From Phosphitispora fastidiosa (GTDB taxonomy: Bacteria; Bacillota; Thermincolia; Thermincolales; UBA2595), in the NCBI RefSeq assembly GCF_019008365.1, contig NZ_JAHHUL010000006.1, positions 62,001 through 126,000 of the forward strand: DNA of 64,000 nt, read 5' to 3'. This document shows positions 9,270 through 17,350 of the stretch, piece after piece (within the stretch, counting starts at the first letter, position 1; each line of letters starts with the position of its first letter). Under the pieces are notes generated by a model. It made no database searches, was not told the origin of the DNA, and saw only the letters and a list, made by a program, of their open reading frames with translations. The position numbers and the translations under genes are program-made.

Positions 9270-9289
9270 TGGCAGATATTTATCTGCCA
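9270..9289. terminator. Hairpin after the MurF-like gene (copy 1)
   Basis: TGGCAGATA (9270-9278) pairs with TATCTGCCA (9281-9289). The T tail is weak. A near-identical hairpin occurs at 9629-9649, on the far side of the palindromic element. Confidence 0.55.
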
Positions 9290-9339
9290 TTCAGCTAATT
9301 GGCAAACCCCATGTTTTTTGATTTTAAAAATGTAATAGG

Positions 9340-9580
9340 GACAGGGGTAGATGAATTCCTCGGGCGGGGCCCCCAATCCGTTACCGAACCCCGGCCTTTT
9401 AGAAAGGCCGGGGCTTCGACGGATCGGGGGGACCCCCAGACATCTCCGCCGGCATCCGCTCCCGCTTTGCGGGTCTACCCAAAGGGTACAACGGGCTCTA
9501 AGCGCTAAAGCGCAAAGTGCCCGTTCGACCTGCCCGGACGGACGACAGACTCCGCCCTCCGGAACACATCTACCCCTGTC
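9340..9580. repeat. GC-rich palindromic element, candidate structured RNA or MITE
   Basis: GACAGGGGTAGATG (9340-9353) and its exact complement (9567-9580) close a block far richer in G and C than its A/T-rich flanks. Inside, hairpins are nested: TTCC and GGGCGG pair with CCGCCC and GGAA; CCCCGGCCTTT (9389-9399) with AAAGGCCGGGG (9403-9413) inside ATCCGT/ACGGAT; CCCGC-TTT-GCGGG (9461-9473); TACCC-AAA-GGGTA (9476-9488); AACGGGC (9490-9496) with GCCCGTT (9519-9525), enclosing GCGC-TAAA-GCGC. Short open frames across it look accidental. It could be a non-coding RNA or a non-autonomous mobile palindrome. No target-site duplication is clear. Confidence 0.6.
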
Positions 9581-9628
9581 TTACAACATGTTTATAGTTC
9601 AAAATTGTTAACTTTGTCAACAGTCTGA

Positions 9629-9649
9629 GTGGCAGATATTATCTGCCAC
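9629..9649. terminator. Hairpin, copy 2 of the 9270 hairpin
   Basis: GTGGCAGAT (9629-9637) pairs with ATCTGCCAC (9641-9649), followed on the + strand by CTCTTTAATTT. It repeats the hairpin at 9270-9289 almost base for base. With that copy it brackets the palindromic element. Confidence 0.5.
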
Positions 9650-9721
9650 CTCTTTAATTTCATTAGCTAAAAAGAAAGGGTGCCCCAATTCAAATTGATA
9701 TGAGACACTCCTTTTTTCTTT

Positions 9722-10147
9722 CTAAAAGAAGGGACCGAAAAACGGGAAAACGAACGGCAGCAGCAGCAGCCACCATGGGAAGTTTCTGCGGTGCCGGCGG
9801 CGATGACCATGACCGCAGCCACTGTAGCCGGCATAATAACCTGCATACATTCCCGGATACATGTCAGGATAGTAGTCCGGATACATTCCGGGATAACCAC
9901 CGGGATAACCACCCGGATAACCACCGGGATAACCACCCGGATAACCACCCGGATAACCACCGGGATAACCACCGGCATATATTTCCGGATAAGCGCCGGG
10001 GAATTCAGAATAAACCCCTGCAACTGCACCGGGCATATGAGTCCCGGGATAAGCTCCGTATATGCCAGGATCACCGATATAGCCGGCAGCCGGCATCATA
10101 AAGTTGTAGTTATAATTGACCTGAGGGTTACAACGATGTCTGCCCAT
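9722..10147 (-). CDS. Gly-Tyr-Pro-repeat protein, probable spore-coat structural protein
   Basis: A 141-residue low-complexity protein. The N-terminal part is rich in Tyr, Pro and Gly. It then has about seven GGYP tetrapeptides, a Met/Tyr/Pro stretch, a GHGHRRRHRR basic patch and a hydrophobic Trp/Phe/Leu/Pro end. Start: ATG 8 bp after GGAGG; a TTG one codon upstream is the alternative. I infer a coat or exosporium component from its composition and from lying downstream of coat-type genes on the same strand. The many Tyr and the Lys/Arg patch could serve cross-linking. No enzyme motif is seen. Confidence 0.7.
   Translation of the reverse strand: MGRHRCNPQVNYNYNFMMPAAGYIGDPGIYGAYPGTHMPGAVAGVYSEFPGAYPEIYAGGYPGGYPGGYPGGYPGGYPGGYPGGYPGMYPDYYPDMYPGMYAGYYAGYSGCGHGHRRRHRRNFPWWLLLLPFVFPFFGPFF
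9886..9973. repeat. 12-bp tandem repeat encoding GGYP units
   Basis: About seven copies of a 12-bp unit, GGATAACCACCC or GGATAACCACCG, in head-to-tail array. It codes for the GGYP repeats on the minus strand. Copy number may vary between strains by slippage. Confidence 0.85.
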
Positions 10148-10237
10148 CAACTCAACCTCCTTTCTGTTTCTGTAAGACTCTGTATCAATACATTATATGA
10201 AAAAGTCATCAGGAGGTTACATTATGGATTACTTACG

Positions 10238-11776
10238 TCAAGGCGTTGGAAGCAATCCCCAGGATTTACGTATATCAGATGTCTCGTTCCAGTGGCCGCC
10301 TGACTTGATGAGGTCCACAACAGGGGACAGGTATGCTGCGTATTTGCTAAAGAGCTGTGTTTTCCTGAGGTCTTCCAGGATTTCATGAAAAATGTCATAA
10401 AAGTAGTACTTTTTGCTTTGGTAAAATGCCCTCTGCAGCTCTATATCAGTGAAGTAATCCCTGGTCAGTGACCGGTAATCTGTGGCCACAATTTTGGCCA
10501 GGCACAGGCAGCCTCTGGCCATTTCCGGTGAGACCAGCCAACTGCCGGGGGTCCGGTACTCAAAGCCGCCATGAGGTTTAGGGCGGATACTTCCCAGCCA
10601 GCCATACTGCCGGCGGCGTCTGGACGACTTGCCGGGATCCTCAATAAGCATCAGGGGTATTGCCAGGTAATTATCGAGAGCCCGCAGCAGGCGGCAGTTA
10701 ATATTAATATTACTGAAGTGTATGTGGCCTCCTATCTGGTATTTGTCAAAGGGGAGACTGCCGGCGAGCCATTCAATATCCGGGGGAATCAGGGATGCAG
10801 CCATCCCCAGGATTTCCCTTATTTTTTTGGTTAGCCTGAGAGGGCACTGATCCGGAGCAGGTCTGACCTCAGCCAGGGGAAAAAATCTGCCCTCCCTATT
10901 TTCACTTCTTTCATCATATCCCAGAGGCCCCTCCATTTTAAGAAATTCTGAAGGATAAACAATTCTGCCGGTTTCCGGATGCCTCAACATAAATTCAGGG
11001 TCAGCGCCCAGGAGGATACCATTTTCCATAAGGCTGTCAGACCCCGTTTCAGTTCTCTCAATATCAGCAGTAAACCTTTTGGCATGCTCAGAAAAAAGAT
11101 TTACAGCTTTAAACGGAAGAACAGGGACCGGGGAAATATCCAGGATGACCGGGCGGCCTCTTATGTCAATGGCCGCATGTACCATGCCGAAATCCAGTCC
11201 CAAAATATAGATAGCCCGCTGGGCCAACAGACAGGTTTTTACAGTATCCCGGTCCAGGTCGGGAGGGATTTGTTCATATACCCATGAGGGTGTTATGTGG
11301 CTGTGCGGGGCGCTGGTTTTTACAGCCACTTTTTTGGTGACCCAAAAGCTGTTAAGGTCAAAGAAATAGATATTGTACTTTTTAATGACATTAACATGCT
11401 CCACAAAGAAATCGGCCCCTGATGCCAGGGCCTTGTCAAAAGTCTGAATTAACGCTTCAGTAACGCCCCCGGAGGTCTGGTTATTCCACTTACCCATCAG
11501 AGGATAAGGTGAGTTCGGTCCGGGCGCAATGAAGCGGGGACGCCTGATTCTGTTCAATTTGAGTATCTCGAATACCTTTTCCTTATCCAGAGAATTTTTC
11601 AAAGGCTGCTTTCTGTTGAGGACAGCCCGGGAAACGTTATCAGGCCCTTCGGGATTCCCCCAGCGGAGGAGGACACTGCAGGCCGTAACCGGGCCGGTCG
11701 TTAGGATACAGCCGCTAAATGCATGCAGCAGTTCTGGCTGAGTCAGGCGCTTATCGTAAAGAAAGGCCAGCATCAT
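10238..11776 (-). CDS. ATP-grasp / glutamine-synthetase-like (COOH-NH2 ligase type 2) fusion
   Basis: 512 residues in two parts. The first 240 or so resemble an ATP-grasp fold: LLRWGNPEG near residue 40, NSLDKEKVFEILKLNRI, and a terminal FGMVHAAIDIRGRPVILDISPVP in the place of the metal-binding strand. The second part matches the putative amidoligase (COOH-NH2 ligase type 2) family: GADPEF, PLAEVRP, GGHIHFS, LRALDNYLAIPLMLIE, RRRQYGWLG and GGFEYRTPGSWLVSP. Such enzymes are predicted to join carboxyl and amino groups using ATP; substrates are unknown. It is the last gene of the YheC/D-like operon (39-bp gap) and is followed by the GGYP protein. Ligation of amino acids or peptides to coat protein is inference. 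Confidence 0.82.
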   Translation of the reverse strand: MMLAFLYDKRLTQPELLHAFSGCILTTGPVTACSVLLRWGNPEGPDNVSRAVLNRKQPLKNSLDKEKVFEILKLNRIRRPRFIAPGPNSPYPLMGKWNNQTSGGVTEALIQTFDKALASGADFFVEHVNVIKKYNIYFFDLNSFWVTKKVAVKTSAPHSHITPSWVYEQIPPDLDRDTVKTCLLAQRAIYILGLDFGMVHAAIDIRGRPVILDISPVPVLPFKAVNLFSEHAKRFTADIERTETGSDSLMENGILLGADPEFMLRHPETGRIVYPSEFLKMEGPLGYDERSENREGRFFPLAEVRPAPDQCPLRLTKKIREILGMAASLIPPDIEWLAGSLPFDKYQIGGHIHFSNININCRLLRALDNYLAIPLMLIEDPGKSSRRRRQYGWLGSIRPKPHGGFEYRTPGSWLVSPEMARGCLCLAKIVATDYRSLTRDYFTDIELQRAFYQSKKYYFYDIFHEILEDLRKTQLFSKYAAYLSPVVDLIKSGGHWNETSDIRKSWGLLPTP

Positions 11777-11815
11777 CGTATCACCTTCCTTTGAGAGTGC
11801 CGGCAGTATTTGCTG

Positions 11816-12937
11816 TCAGACGCGGTTTTGCATATAATCAAGAAAACGGACATAGTGGATCAGGCGGATAAGTGATTTTGCCCGCAGCAGTTTTTCATCA
11901 AACCGGAACGGCTTGGAATTGGCTTCGAAAAACCAGGCGTTGCCCTTTACATCAATCCCAATATCCATTTCCAGTTCGCCAAAAGATTGCCTGTAGGCAT
12001 ATTCGATAATCCTGGGAAACAGGAACTCAATTTTTTTCAGTTCTTTTTTGACTTTTTTATAGGAAAAGCCATGATTCTGAGCTGCTTCCCTGATAACTGT
12101 ATCTGCATGAAATCTGCTTCCCCCGTATAAAATATGGGTGGTGATACTTCCTTCCCCGGCAATGCGTGCAGCTGTACCCGTTTTTCGCCATTTTCCGTTG
12201 CGGTCCTTCTGCACCAGGAGGCGCAGGTCAAACGGCCGGTTTCTGAAGTGTGCCAGGGGTATTGTCTGCTGCACCAGATATCCGGACTCCTCCCCGGTTT
12301 CCGGCAATTCGCTTAAAATGTCCCGGCAGTTATGTATAATACCTTCCCGAGGTGCCTGATCAAGAGCCTGGTGGACAAAACGGAACATTTTAGTTTCCGT
12401 CATGTTAATTTTAAAAATATCGTTGCCAAGGCTGCTGGCTTTGGGCTTAAGATATACCGAGAGATAGCGTGACATCATGTCAGACAGTATGTCCGTGCTC
12501 TTCAACTGATGGGTTTCAGGGAGAAAGGCTCTGGTTTTATCATTATTAAATAATATTCTATGTGTTTGCCATTTATCCAGAAAAAATGGGTTGAAAAATC
12601 TGGAACCGTATTTCCGCTTTAAGGTATCAAGAATTGGTATGATATCCTCTCTGTTCTCAAGAGTTCTGTTGGGTATCCGGTTATAAATTACGCTGGGAAG
12701 GGGGCATATCTGACGTTCCCATTCTCCCGGGTTTGCTTTAGAGTTAAACCGGTAACCCCATACAGCTTTTTTAGACCAGTCAATTTCAAAAGGATTAAAT
12801 ACAAAGGCGGCACATCTCATTTCATTGGCAACTTCAAGGATTTCCGTAAAGGACTCGTTTTGGCCTCCGACGAAAGGGGTAGTGCCGGGCCGCGAAATAG
12901 TAAGAATGCCAAGAAGCGGACCAATTTCCAATGGCAT
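11816..12937 (-). CDS. YheC/YheD-like ATP-grasp protein (copy 4)
   Basis: 373 residues, the shortest of four paralogues here because it lacks the N-terminal beta-rich domain of about 90 residues. It opens directly at IGPLLGILT, which the others have near residue 90. The ATP-grasp core carries YLKPKASSLGNDIFKI, QQTIPLAHFRNRPFDLRLLVQKDRNGKW and GELEMDIGIDVKGNAWFFEANSKP, which hold nucleotide- and metal-binding residues. Start: ATG behind AAAGGAGGG. It shares one base with the upstream gene. YheC/YheD are annotated as endospore coat-associated proteins in Bacillus; the ligated substrate is not known. Confidence 0.88.
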   Translation of the reverse strand: MPLEIGPLLGILTISRPGTTPFVGGQNESFTEILEVANEMRCAAFVFNPFEIDWSKKAVWGYRFNSKANPGEWERQICPLPSVIYNRIPNRTLENREDIIPILDTLKRKYGSRFFNPFFLDKWQTHRILFNNDKTRAFLPETHQLKSTDILSDMMSRYLSVYLKPKASSLGNDIFKINMTETKMFRFVHQALDQAPREGIIHNCRDILSELPETGEESGYLVQQTIPLAHFRNRPFDLRLLVQKDRNGKWRKTGTAARIAGEGSITTHILYGGSRFHADTVIREAAQNHGFSYKKVKKELKKIEFLFPRIIEYAYRQSFGELEMDIGIDVKGNAWFFEANSKPFRFDEKLLRAKSLIRLIHYVRFLDYMQNRV

Positions 12938-14349
12938 TACCCTCCTTTGGTCTGAGACGGGTTTAGTGAATGACCATAAAACCCGGCCAGTAATTTTGCG
13001 AACTCCAGCGGGCGCATCAGGGACCGCTCAATGACTTTATATGACCCGCTTTTTGATACCAGGGTGCGGAAGGGTTTGGCATTTATTTCGATAAGCCATA
13101 CTCTCCCATTGTGGTCTATACCCAGGTCAAGTCCCAACTCTCCCCAGGTCATTCCTGAGGCTGTTTCCAGAGCATCAGGAAGTTTTTTTACTGCCTGGCG
13201 GATATCTTCACCAATTCCTTCACCTGCCAGGAAGTCGGCCTGAAAAACCTCCCTGAGAACGGTTGTTATGGATTCCGGGTTTCCGCCGTCACTGAGGTTA
13301 GAGAGAAAGCTTTCCGGGGCGGCCTTACGGACGTAAATTTTTGTCCGCCGCCAGTTTCCCCACCTGTCTTTCTGAGCCAGTACGCGGATATCAAAAGGGC
13401 AGCCTTCATATTTGGCCAGGTGAAGGTCTTTTTGTACTATATAGTCTTTGCTGCCCATAACCGGGGCAAGGGCAGCCAAAAGTTCTGCGAAACCGGCTGC
13501 CGAACCGGAAACGGTCTGCTTATCCCTGGTACGGTACATGAATTGGAATTGATCCTGACCGCGCTGCCGGATATTTATTATTCTTCGCCCCAAGCTGCCG
13601 GAGGATGGTTTTAAAAACACTGAATGGAATTTTTCCAGGTAATCGCGGATGTCATCAGGACTATAAACGGGTTTGGTCGGCGGCAGATAGGGCGCCACTT
13701 CCGGAATATTCTGCAGGAGTGCATGGGTTTCCCATTTATCAAGAAATTTTGGGTTGAAATAAGGCAACTGTGAATGCAGCATCAGCCAGGATTTGGCCTC
13801 CTGAATCTCAGGCCTGGATTCGATTGACCTGGTTGGGATACGGTCATAAACGGTGTCAGGCAGGGGCAGGGTAAGGGGCTTCCAGGCCTTAGTTCCGGAT
13901 ATTGGCATCAAATCAGGAATATACCCCGTTACCAAAGAGTTTTTCCAGTCTATGTCTTCAGGACAGAAGACGAAAATAAAGCCTGAGATGTTTTCTGCCG
14001 ATTCAGCCAGTGCGGCCAAAACTTGCTCATAACTTCCGAATTCTGTATTTGTATCAGGAAGGTGGCTGCGAACTGTAAATAGTCCAATTATCGGGCCGGC
14101 ACACAGTAGCGCTTTAGCGGGGTAAAATTTAAGGGTAATAACAGAGCCCGGAGGAATCTGGCAGCAGCGGTCGAGGGCCGGAGAAATAAAAATAATAGGT
14201 TCACTGTACTCGGTTGAGCACCTGACTGTGCTTACGACTGCCGTGTTCCGCAAGGCGCCTGTCTTAAAATCAATCCCGGTATTTGGTTGAATTCCAAAAA
14301 TTTTTAAGATTTGGGGTGAAAGATATATAAAATTATCCTGTTCCCCCAT
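12937..14349 (-). CDS. YheC/YheD-like ATP-grasp protein (copy 3)
   Basis: 470 residues from the ATG at 14349, which has GGGAGGA 5 bp upstream. The frame runs 20 codons further to 14409, but no ribosome site supports that start. N-terminal beta-rich domain (NFIYLSPQILKIFGI...), then IGLFTV and the ATP-grasp core: FLKPSSGSLGRRIINI, LAKYEGCPFDIRVLAQKDRWGNW and GELGLDLGIDHNGRVWLIEINAKP. Part of the tight four-paralogue operon. Confidence 0.88.
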   Translation of the reverse strand: MGEQDNFIYLSPQILKIFGIQPNTGIDFKTGALRNTAVVSTVRCSTEYSEPIIFISPALDRCCQIPPGSVITLKFYPAKALLCAGPIIGLFTVRSHLPDTNTEFGSYEQVLAALAESAENISGFIFVFCPEDIDWKNSLVTGYIPDLMPISGTKAWKPLTLPLPDTVYDRIPTRSIESRPEIQEAKSWLMLHSQLPYFNPKFLDKWETHALLQNIPEVAPYLPPTKPVYSPDDIRDYLEKFHSVFLKPSSGSLGRRIINIRQRGQDQFQFMYRTRDKQTVSGSAAGFAELLAALAPVMGSKDYIVQKDLHLAKYEGCPFDIRVLAQKDRWGNWRRTKIYVRKAAPESFLSNLSDGGNPESITTVLREVFQADFLAGEGIGEDIRQAVKKLPDALETASGMTWGELGLDLGIDHNGRVWLIEINAKPFRTLVSKSGSYKVIERSLMRPLEFAKLLAGFYGHSLNPSQTKGG

Positions 14350-14405
14350 TAGTCCTCCCCATCTGACTTTCATCAGCCTGAAGCCTGCTCCGGCGGCCGG
14401 GGCTC

Positions 14406-15785
14406 TCAATTCAAGTCCCTCTCCTCCCTACTGGTGAACCCTGCCACGTGTGCCGCAAAATCCATGGGCAGCTTGATTGCGTTTTGTTTCAGGTATAGCT
14501 GGTCTTTAGGGAAGACTTTGTATGAGGGTTTGGAGTTAATTTCGATAATCCATATATTGCCGGTTTTATCAATGCCTATATCAAGACCTATTTCGGCAAA
14601 GGTGCCCAGGGTATTTTCCAGGGTTTCTGCTGCTGTCAGGCTTATTGAAAGTGTGGACAAATATGCTTCACTACCGATCCACCCCTGTGTGGTTAAATCA
14701 CGCCATAGTTTCTCTACATTTTTGGCCTCGCCTCCGGCGGCGACATTTGGAAAAATATTGCCCTCTGATGCTACCCGGGCTACCATAGCTGAGTTAACCC
14801 AGCTTCCTGCAGCGTTTTTCTGCATCAGGACCCTGATATCAAATACCCGGCCATTATAGCTGATTAAATCCAGACCCTGCTGCATTACATAAGGTTTTTT
14901 ATTGATGAAATCAGTAATTTCAATGTCCATCCGGTGAATATCCGTCCAGATGCCTTTGATATTTTTTTTCCGGTTTCGGTATTGATAGCCGTATCCCTCC
15001 GGCAGGAGTGATATTTTCATAATGCCCTTTCCCAGACTGCCGTGCACAGGTTTGAGATATACTGTTTTATATATATTAATGAAACTCCTCAGTGATTCCG
15101 GACTTTCAAATTTTCCCGTTTCAGGCAGGTGTTCTTTCAGAAAACTGTTTTGGGACAACACCAGGTGGGTTTCCCACTTGTTAAGGAATTTGGGGTTGAA
15201 ACAAACAATTTCCTTATGGTGTGCCAGAAATGATGTTATTTGTTTAGTGAGCTTTTTTCGCTCATAAGAGCGGAACAGGATTCTATCATAAACGATGTCA
15301 GGCAGGGAAAAGGTGTGTACCTTCCAGATGACTGTTCCATCCTGTTCCTGATGCAGGTAAAGTCCTTTAATCTCTCCTGTATCCCTGCTGACCCCCTTGG
15401 GGTTAAACACAAAGGCGATACTGCCTGTTTCCTGGCCATATGTCAGAAAGCGCTGCAGTAGTTTGCCTTGTGAGGAATATGGCGGGGTCCTGTATCTGCC
15501 GCCTTGGCTGGTAAGGATCCCAATCAATGGGCCGATCCGGACCTGTGAAGGGCCTTCACTTCTGAGCCTTAAACCATTTACCGGAGGAAGATTCAGGCTT
15601 TTTAGAGTTCCCATAGAAATTTGCCTTCCGCCGGGAGTAACTTTGACCCTTGCTTCTGTAGTCAGCGATCCTGCTTTTACCGTGATGGTATTACAGGGTA
15701 CCAGATTAAGTGACTCCAAGTCACCGGGGTCAAAGTATATAACCTGAGAGGTTTCATCTGTAATGCTTAAGTTTATGAAGGCCAT
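14406..15785 (-). CDS. YheC/YheD-like ATP-grasp protein (copy 2)
   Basis: 459 residues; ATG behind AGAGGAGGA, overlapping the stop of the upstream paralogue. N-terminal beta-rich domain of about 90 residues, then IGPLIGILTSQGG and the ATP-grasp core: YLKPVHGSLGKGIMKIS, LISYNGRVFDIRVLMQKNAAGSW and EIGLDIGIDKTGNIWIIEINSKP. All expected nucleotide-binding motifs are present, so it is probably active. Confidence 0.88.
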   Translation of the reverse strand: MAFINLSITDETSQVIYFDPGDLESLNLVPCNTITVKAGSLTTEARVKVTPGGRQISMGTLKSLNLPPVNGLRLRSEGPSQVRIGPLIGILTSQGGRYRTPPYSSQGKLLQRFLTYGQETGSIAFVFNPKGVSRDTGEIKGLYLHQEQDGTVIWKVHTFSLPDIVYDRILFRSYERKKLTKQITSFLAHHKEIVCFNPKFLNKWETHLVLSQNSFLKEHLPETGKFESPESLRSFINIYKTVYLKPVHGSLGKGIMKISLLPEGYGYQYRNRKKNIKGIWTDIHRMDIEITDFINKKPYVMQQGLDLISYNGRVFDIRVLMQKNAAGSWVNSAMVARVASEGNIFPNVAAGGEAKNVEKLWRDLTTQGWIGSEAYLSTLSISLTAAETLENTLGTFAEIGLDIGIDKTGNIWIIEINSKPSYKVFPKDQLYLKQNAIKLPMDFAAHVAGFTSREERDLN

Positions 15786-17206
15786 TAGCTCTGTTCCTCC
15801 TCTTGATATTTATCTGCCTGAGAGGCAAATCCGGAAAGATAATATGCGTATTCCATCGGCCGGGAGATAGCCCGGGCAACGATGCCGTTTGCACCGATAC
15901 GCCTGAAAACACTCCTGCCCGGGATGGCATTGCATTCGATAACCCAAACCTTGCCTGTTTCATCAACTCCCAGGTCAACTGCTATTTCACCAAATAAGGG
16001 ATTCCCCTCTGTTGAGATAAAGCCGGCTATCAGGGAGCTCAGTTTCCTGATATCATCCAGGACTCTATGTGTCAGCCGGGGATTGGGGAAAACGGTCTGC
16101 AGAACTTCAGTAATTCTCTCTGCATGCCCGCCGGCGTGAATGTTGCTGATGAGGTTTCCCGGGGCAGCGACTCTGGCGGCGCTTCCGGTGCGCAGCCATT
16201 CCCCATACCGGTTTTTTTGCATCAGGACTCTGATGTCAAAGGGATTTCCGTGAATTTTTGCCAGCCTGATTCCCTGTTGGGCAATATACCTGCGGCCTTT
16301 GATTAGATTATCCAGAACTGTATTCAATTGCGGGAAATCCGGAATAACGACTGTTTTAAGGCTGCGGAATTCCCGGTAGCTGGCCAAATATCCGGAATCT
16401 CTTTTTTTAAGCACAATGATACCTTTTCCTGAGCTTCCGCCGCTGGGTTTCAGATAAACTGTACCATGCCGGGCAGTTAGTTTGGCGATATCAGCTGCTG
16501 CTGTGTACAGCATGGTTTCCGGCAAATGAGGGCATATATCCTCATGGCCGGAAAGAAAGTTATGAGTTTTCCATTTCCCGAAAAAGGCAGGGTTAAAAAG
16601 TTTTGTCCGGGGGTGTTTTCTGAAAAATCTCCGAACCTCTGTCGCCATGCTGCGTTTTTCTCCTTTCGGGAATAACCCACGGTCATAAACGACATCGGGG
16701 AAAGGGAAAATTACCTGCTTCCACTGCTGCATTTCCTTAGTGCTGTCTTCAGGTATAGAGCCATGGATGGTCTCATTCTCCCAGTCGATGTCACCCGGAG
16801 AAAAAGCGAAACAGACAGCATTGATACGATTAGCGCAATTAATCAATTTCCGGAAAAAAGATGTCTGTTCTCCAAAGGGCTTTAATTTTTTGTTATTTCG
16901 GTGGGCCAGAATTCCGATAACAGGTCCCAGGCGCCATGTGCCGGAGGAAGTGTCTGCCAGGAGCGCCATTTTTAACGGGACCGGAAGCAGCAGTTCCCGG
17001 CTGGTTCCGGGGTCAATCTGCACTGATGGCAAATTACCCCGGTGGGCGCCCCTGAATCTGACAACCAAAGAGTGATTACCTGTAAGGAGCCTGATTTCTT
17101 CATTAAAAGTACACCGGAGATGCCGCAAGAGGTAATCAGAAACAGTTAGGCTGCCCCCAGGAAGCGAAGGTGAACAGGCAAGGTTTATGCTGTATATCTT
17201 CGGCAA
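15785..17206 (-). CDS. YheC/YheD-like ATP-grasp protein (copy 1, first gene of the operon)
   Basis: 473 residues from a TTG behind AAGAGGCGG. Same layout as copies 2 and 3: N-terminal domain, IGILAHRNNKK, then YLKPSGGSSGKGIIVLKK, LAKIHGNPFDIRVLMQKNRYGEW and GEIAVDLGVDETGKVWVIECNAIPG. The four copies differ clearly from one another, so the array is old and each copy may accept its own substrate. A sporulation-type -10 sequence lies about 60 bp upstream. Confidence 0.88.
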   Translation of the reverse strand: MPKIYSINLACSPSLPGGSLTVSDYLLRHLRCTFNEEIRLLTGNHSLVVRFRGAHRGNLPSVQIDPGTSRELLLPVPLKMALLADTSSGTWRLGPVIGILAHRNNKKLKPFGEQTSFFRKLINCANRINAVCFAFSPGDIDWENETIHGSIPEDSTKEMQQWKQVIFPFPDVVYDRGLFPKGEKRSMATEVRRFFRKHPRTKLFNPAFFGKWKTHNFLSGHEDICPHLPETMLYTAAADIAKLTARHGTVYLKPSGGSSGKGIIVLKKRDSGYLASYREFRSLKTVVIPDFPQLNTVLDNLIKGRRYIAQQGIRLAKIHGNPFDIRVLMQKNRYGEWLRTGSAARVAAPGNLISNIHAGGHAERITEVLQTVFPNPRLTHRVLDDIRKLSSLIAGFISTEGNPLFGEIAVDLGVDETGKVWVIECNAIPGRSVFRRIGANGIVARAISRPMEYAYYLSGFASQADKYQEEEQS

Positions 17207-17262
17207 AATTTTTCCGCCTCTTTTCAGGTTGTAAGATAGTGTTAAAAAACCGAGTTGCTATA

Positions 17263-17271
17263 TATAGTATG
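17263..17271 (-). promoter_or_regulatory. Candidate sporulation-sigma -10 site for the ATP-grasp operon
   Basis: On the minus strand this reads CATACTATA, which fits the mother-cell sigma-K -10 form CATANNNTA and is close to the sigma-E form. An AC lies 15 bp upstream, 1-2 bp short of the usual sigma-K spacing. It sits about 57 bp ahead of the TTG start of the first ATP-grasp gene. Confidence 0.4.
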
Positions 17272-17300
17272 TTAACAGTTACTCTGGTGCTATTTCCCCA

Positions 17301-17340
17301 AAAAAAAAGCGTCGTTCAAAATTTAGAACCAGGACGCTTT
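17301..17340 (-). terminator. Terminator of the cotE-like pair
   Basis: Read on the minus strand, AAAGCGTC and GACGCTTT pair (17333-17340 with 17306-17313), with a second inner pairing GGTTC/GAAC, followed by a run of T. It separates the cotE-like genes from the ATP-grasp operon. Confidence 0.85.
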
Positions 17341-17350
17341 TCTAATTATT

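Noticed and set aside
9299-9611. Two short frames (69 and 86 codons) across the GC-rich element
   Set aside because: They are open only because the palindromes lack stops; no ribosome sites and no protein-like composition.
9886-9973. CRISPR-like array
   Set aside because: The units abut with no spacers and code for GGYP repeats.
10224-10388. Plus-strand frame with AGGAGG and ATG opposite the end of the amidoligase gene
   Set aside because: It lies almost wholly antisense to a well-supported gene and its product is unlike any family; the ribosome-like sequence is probably chance.
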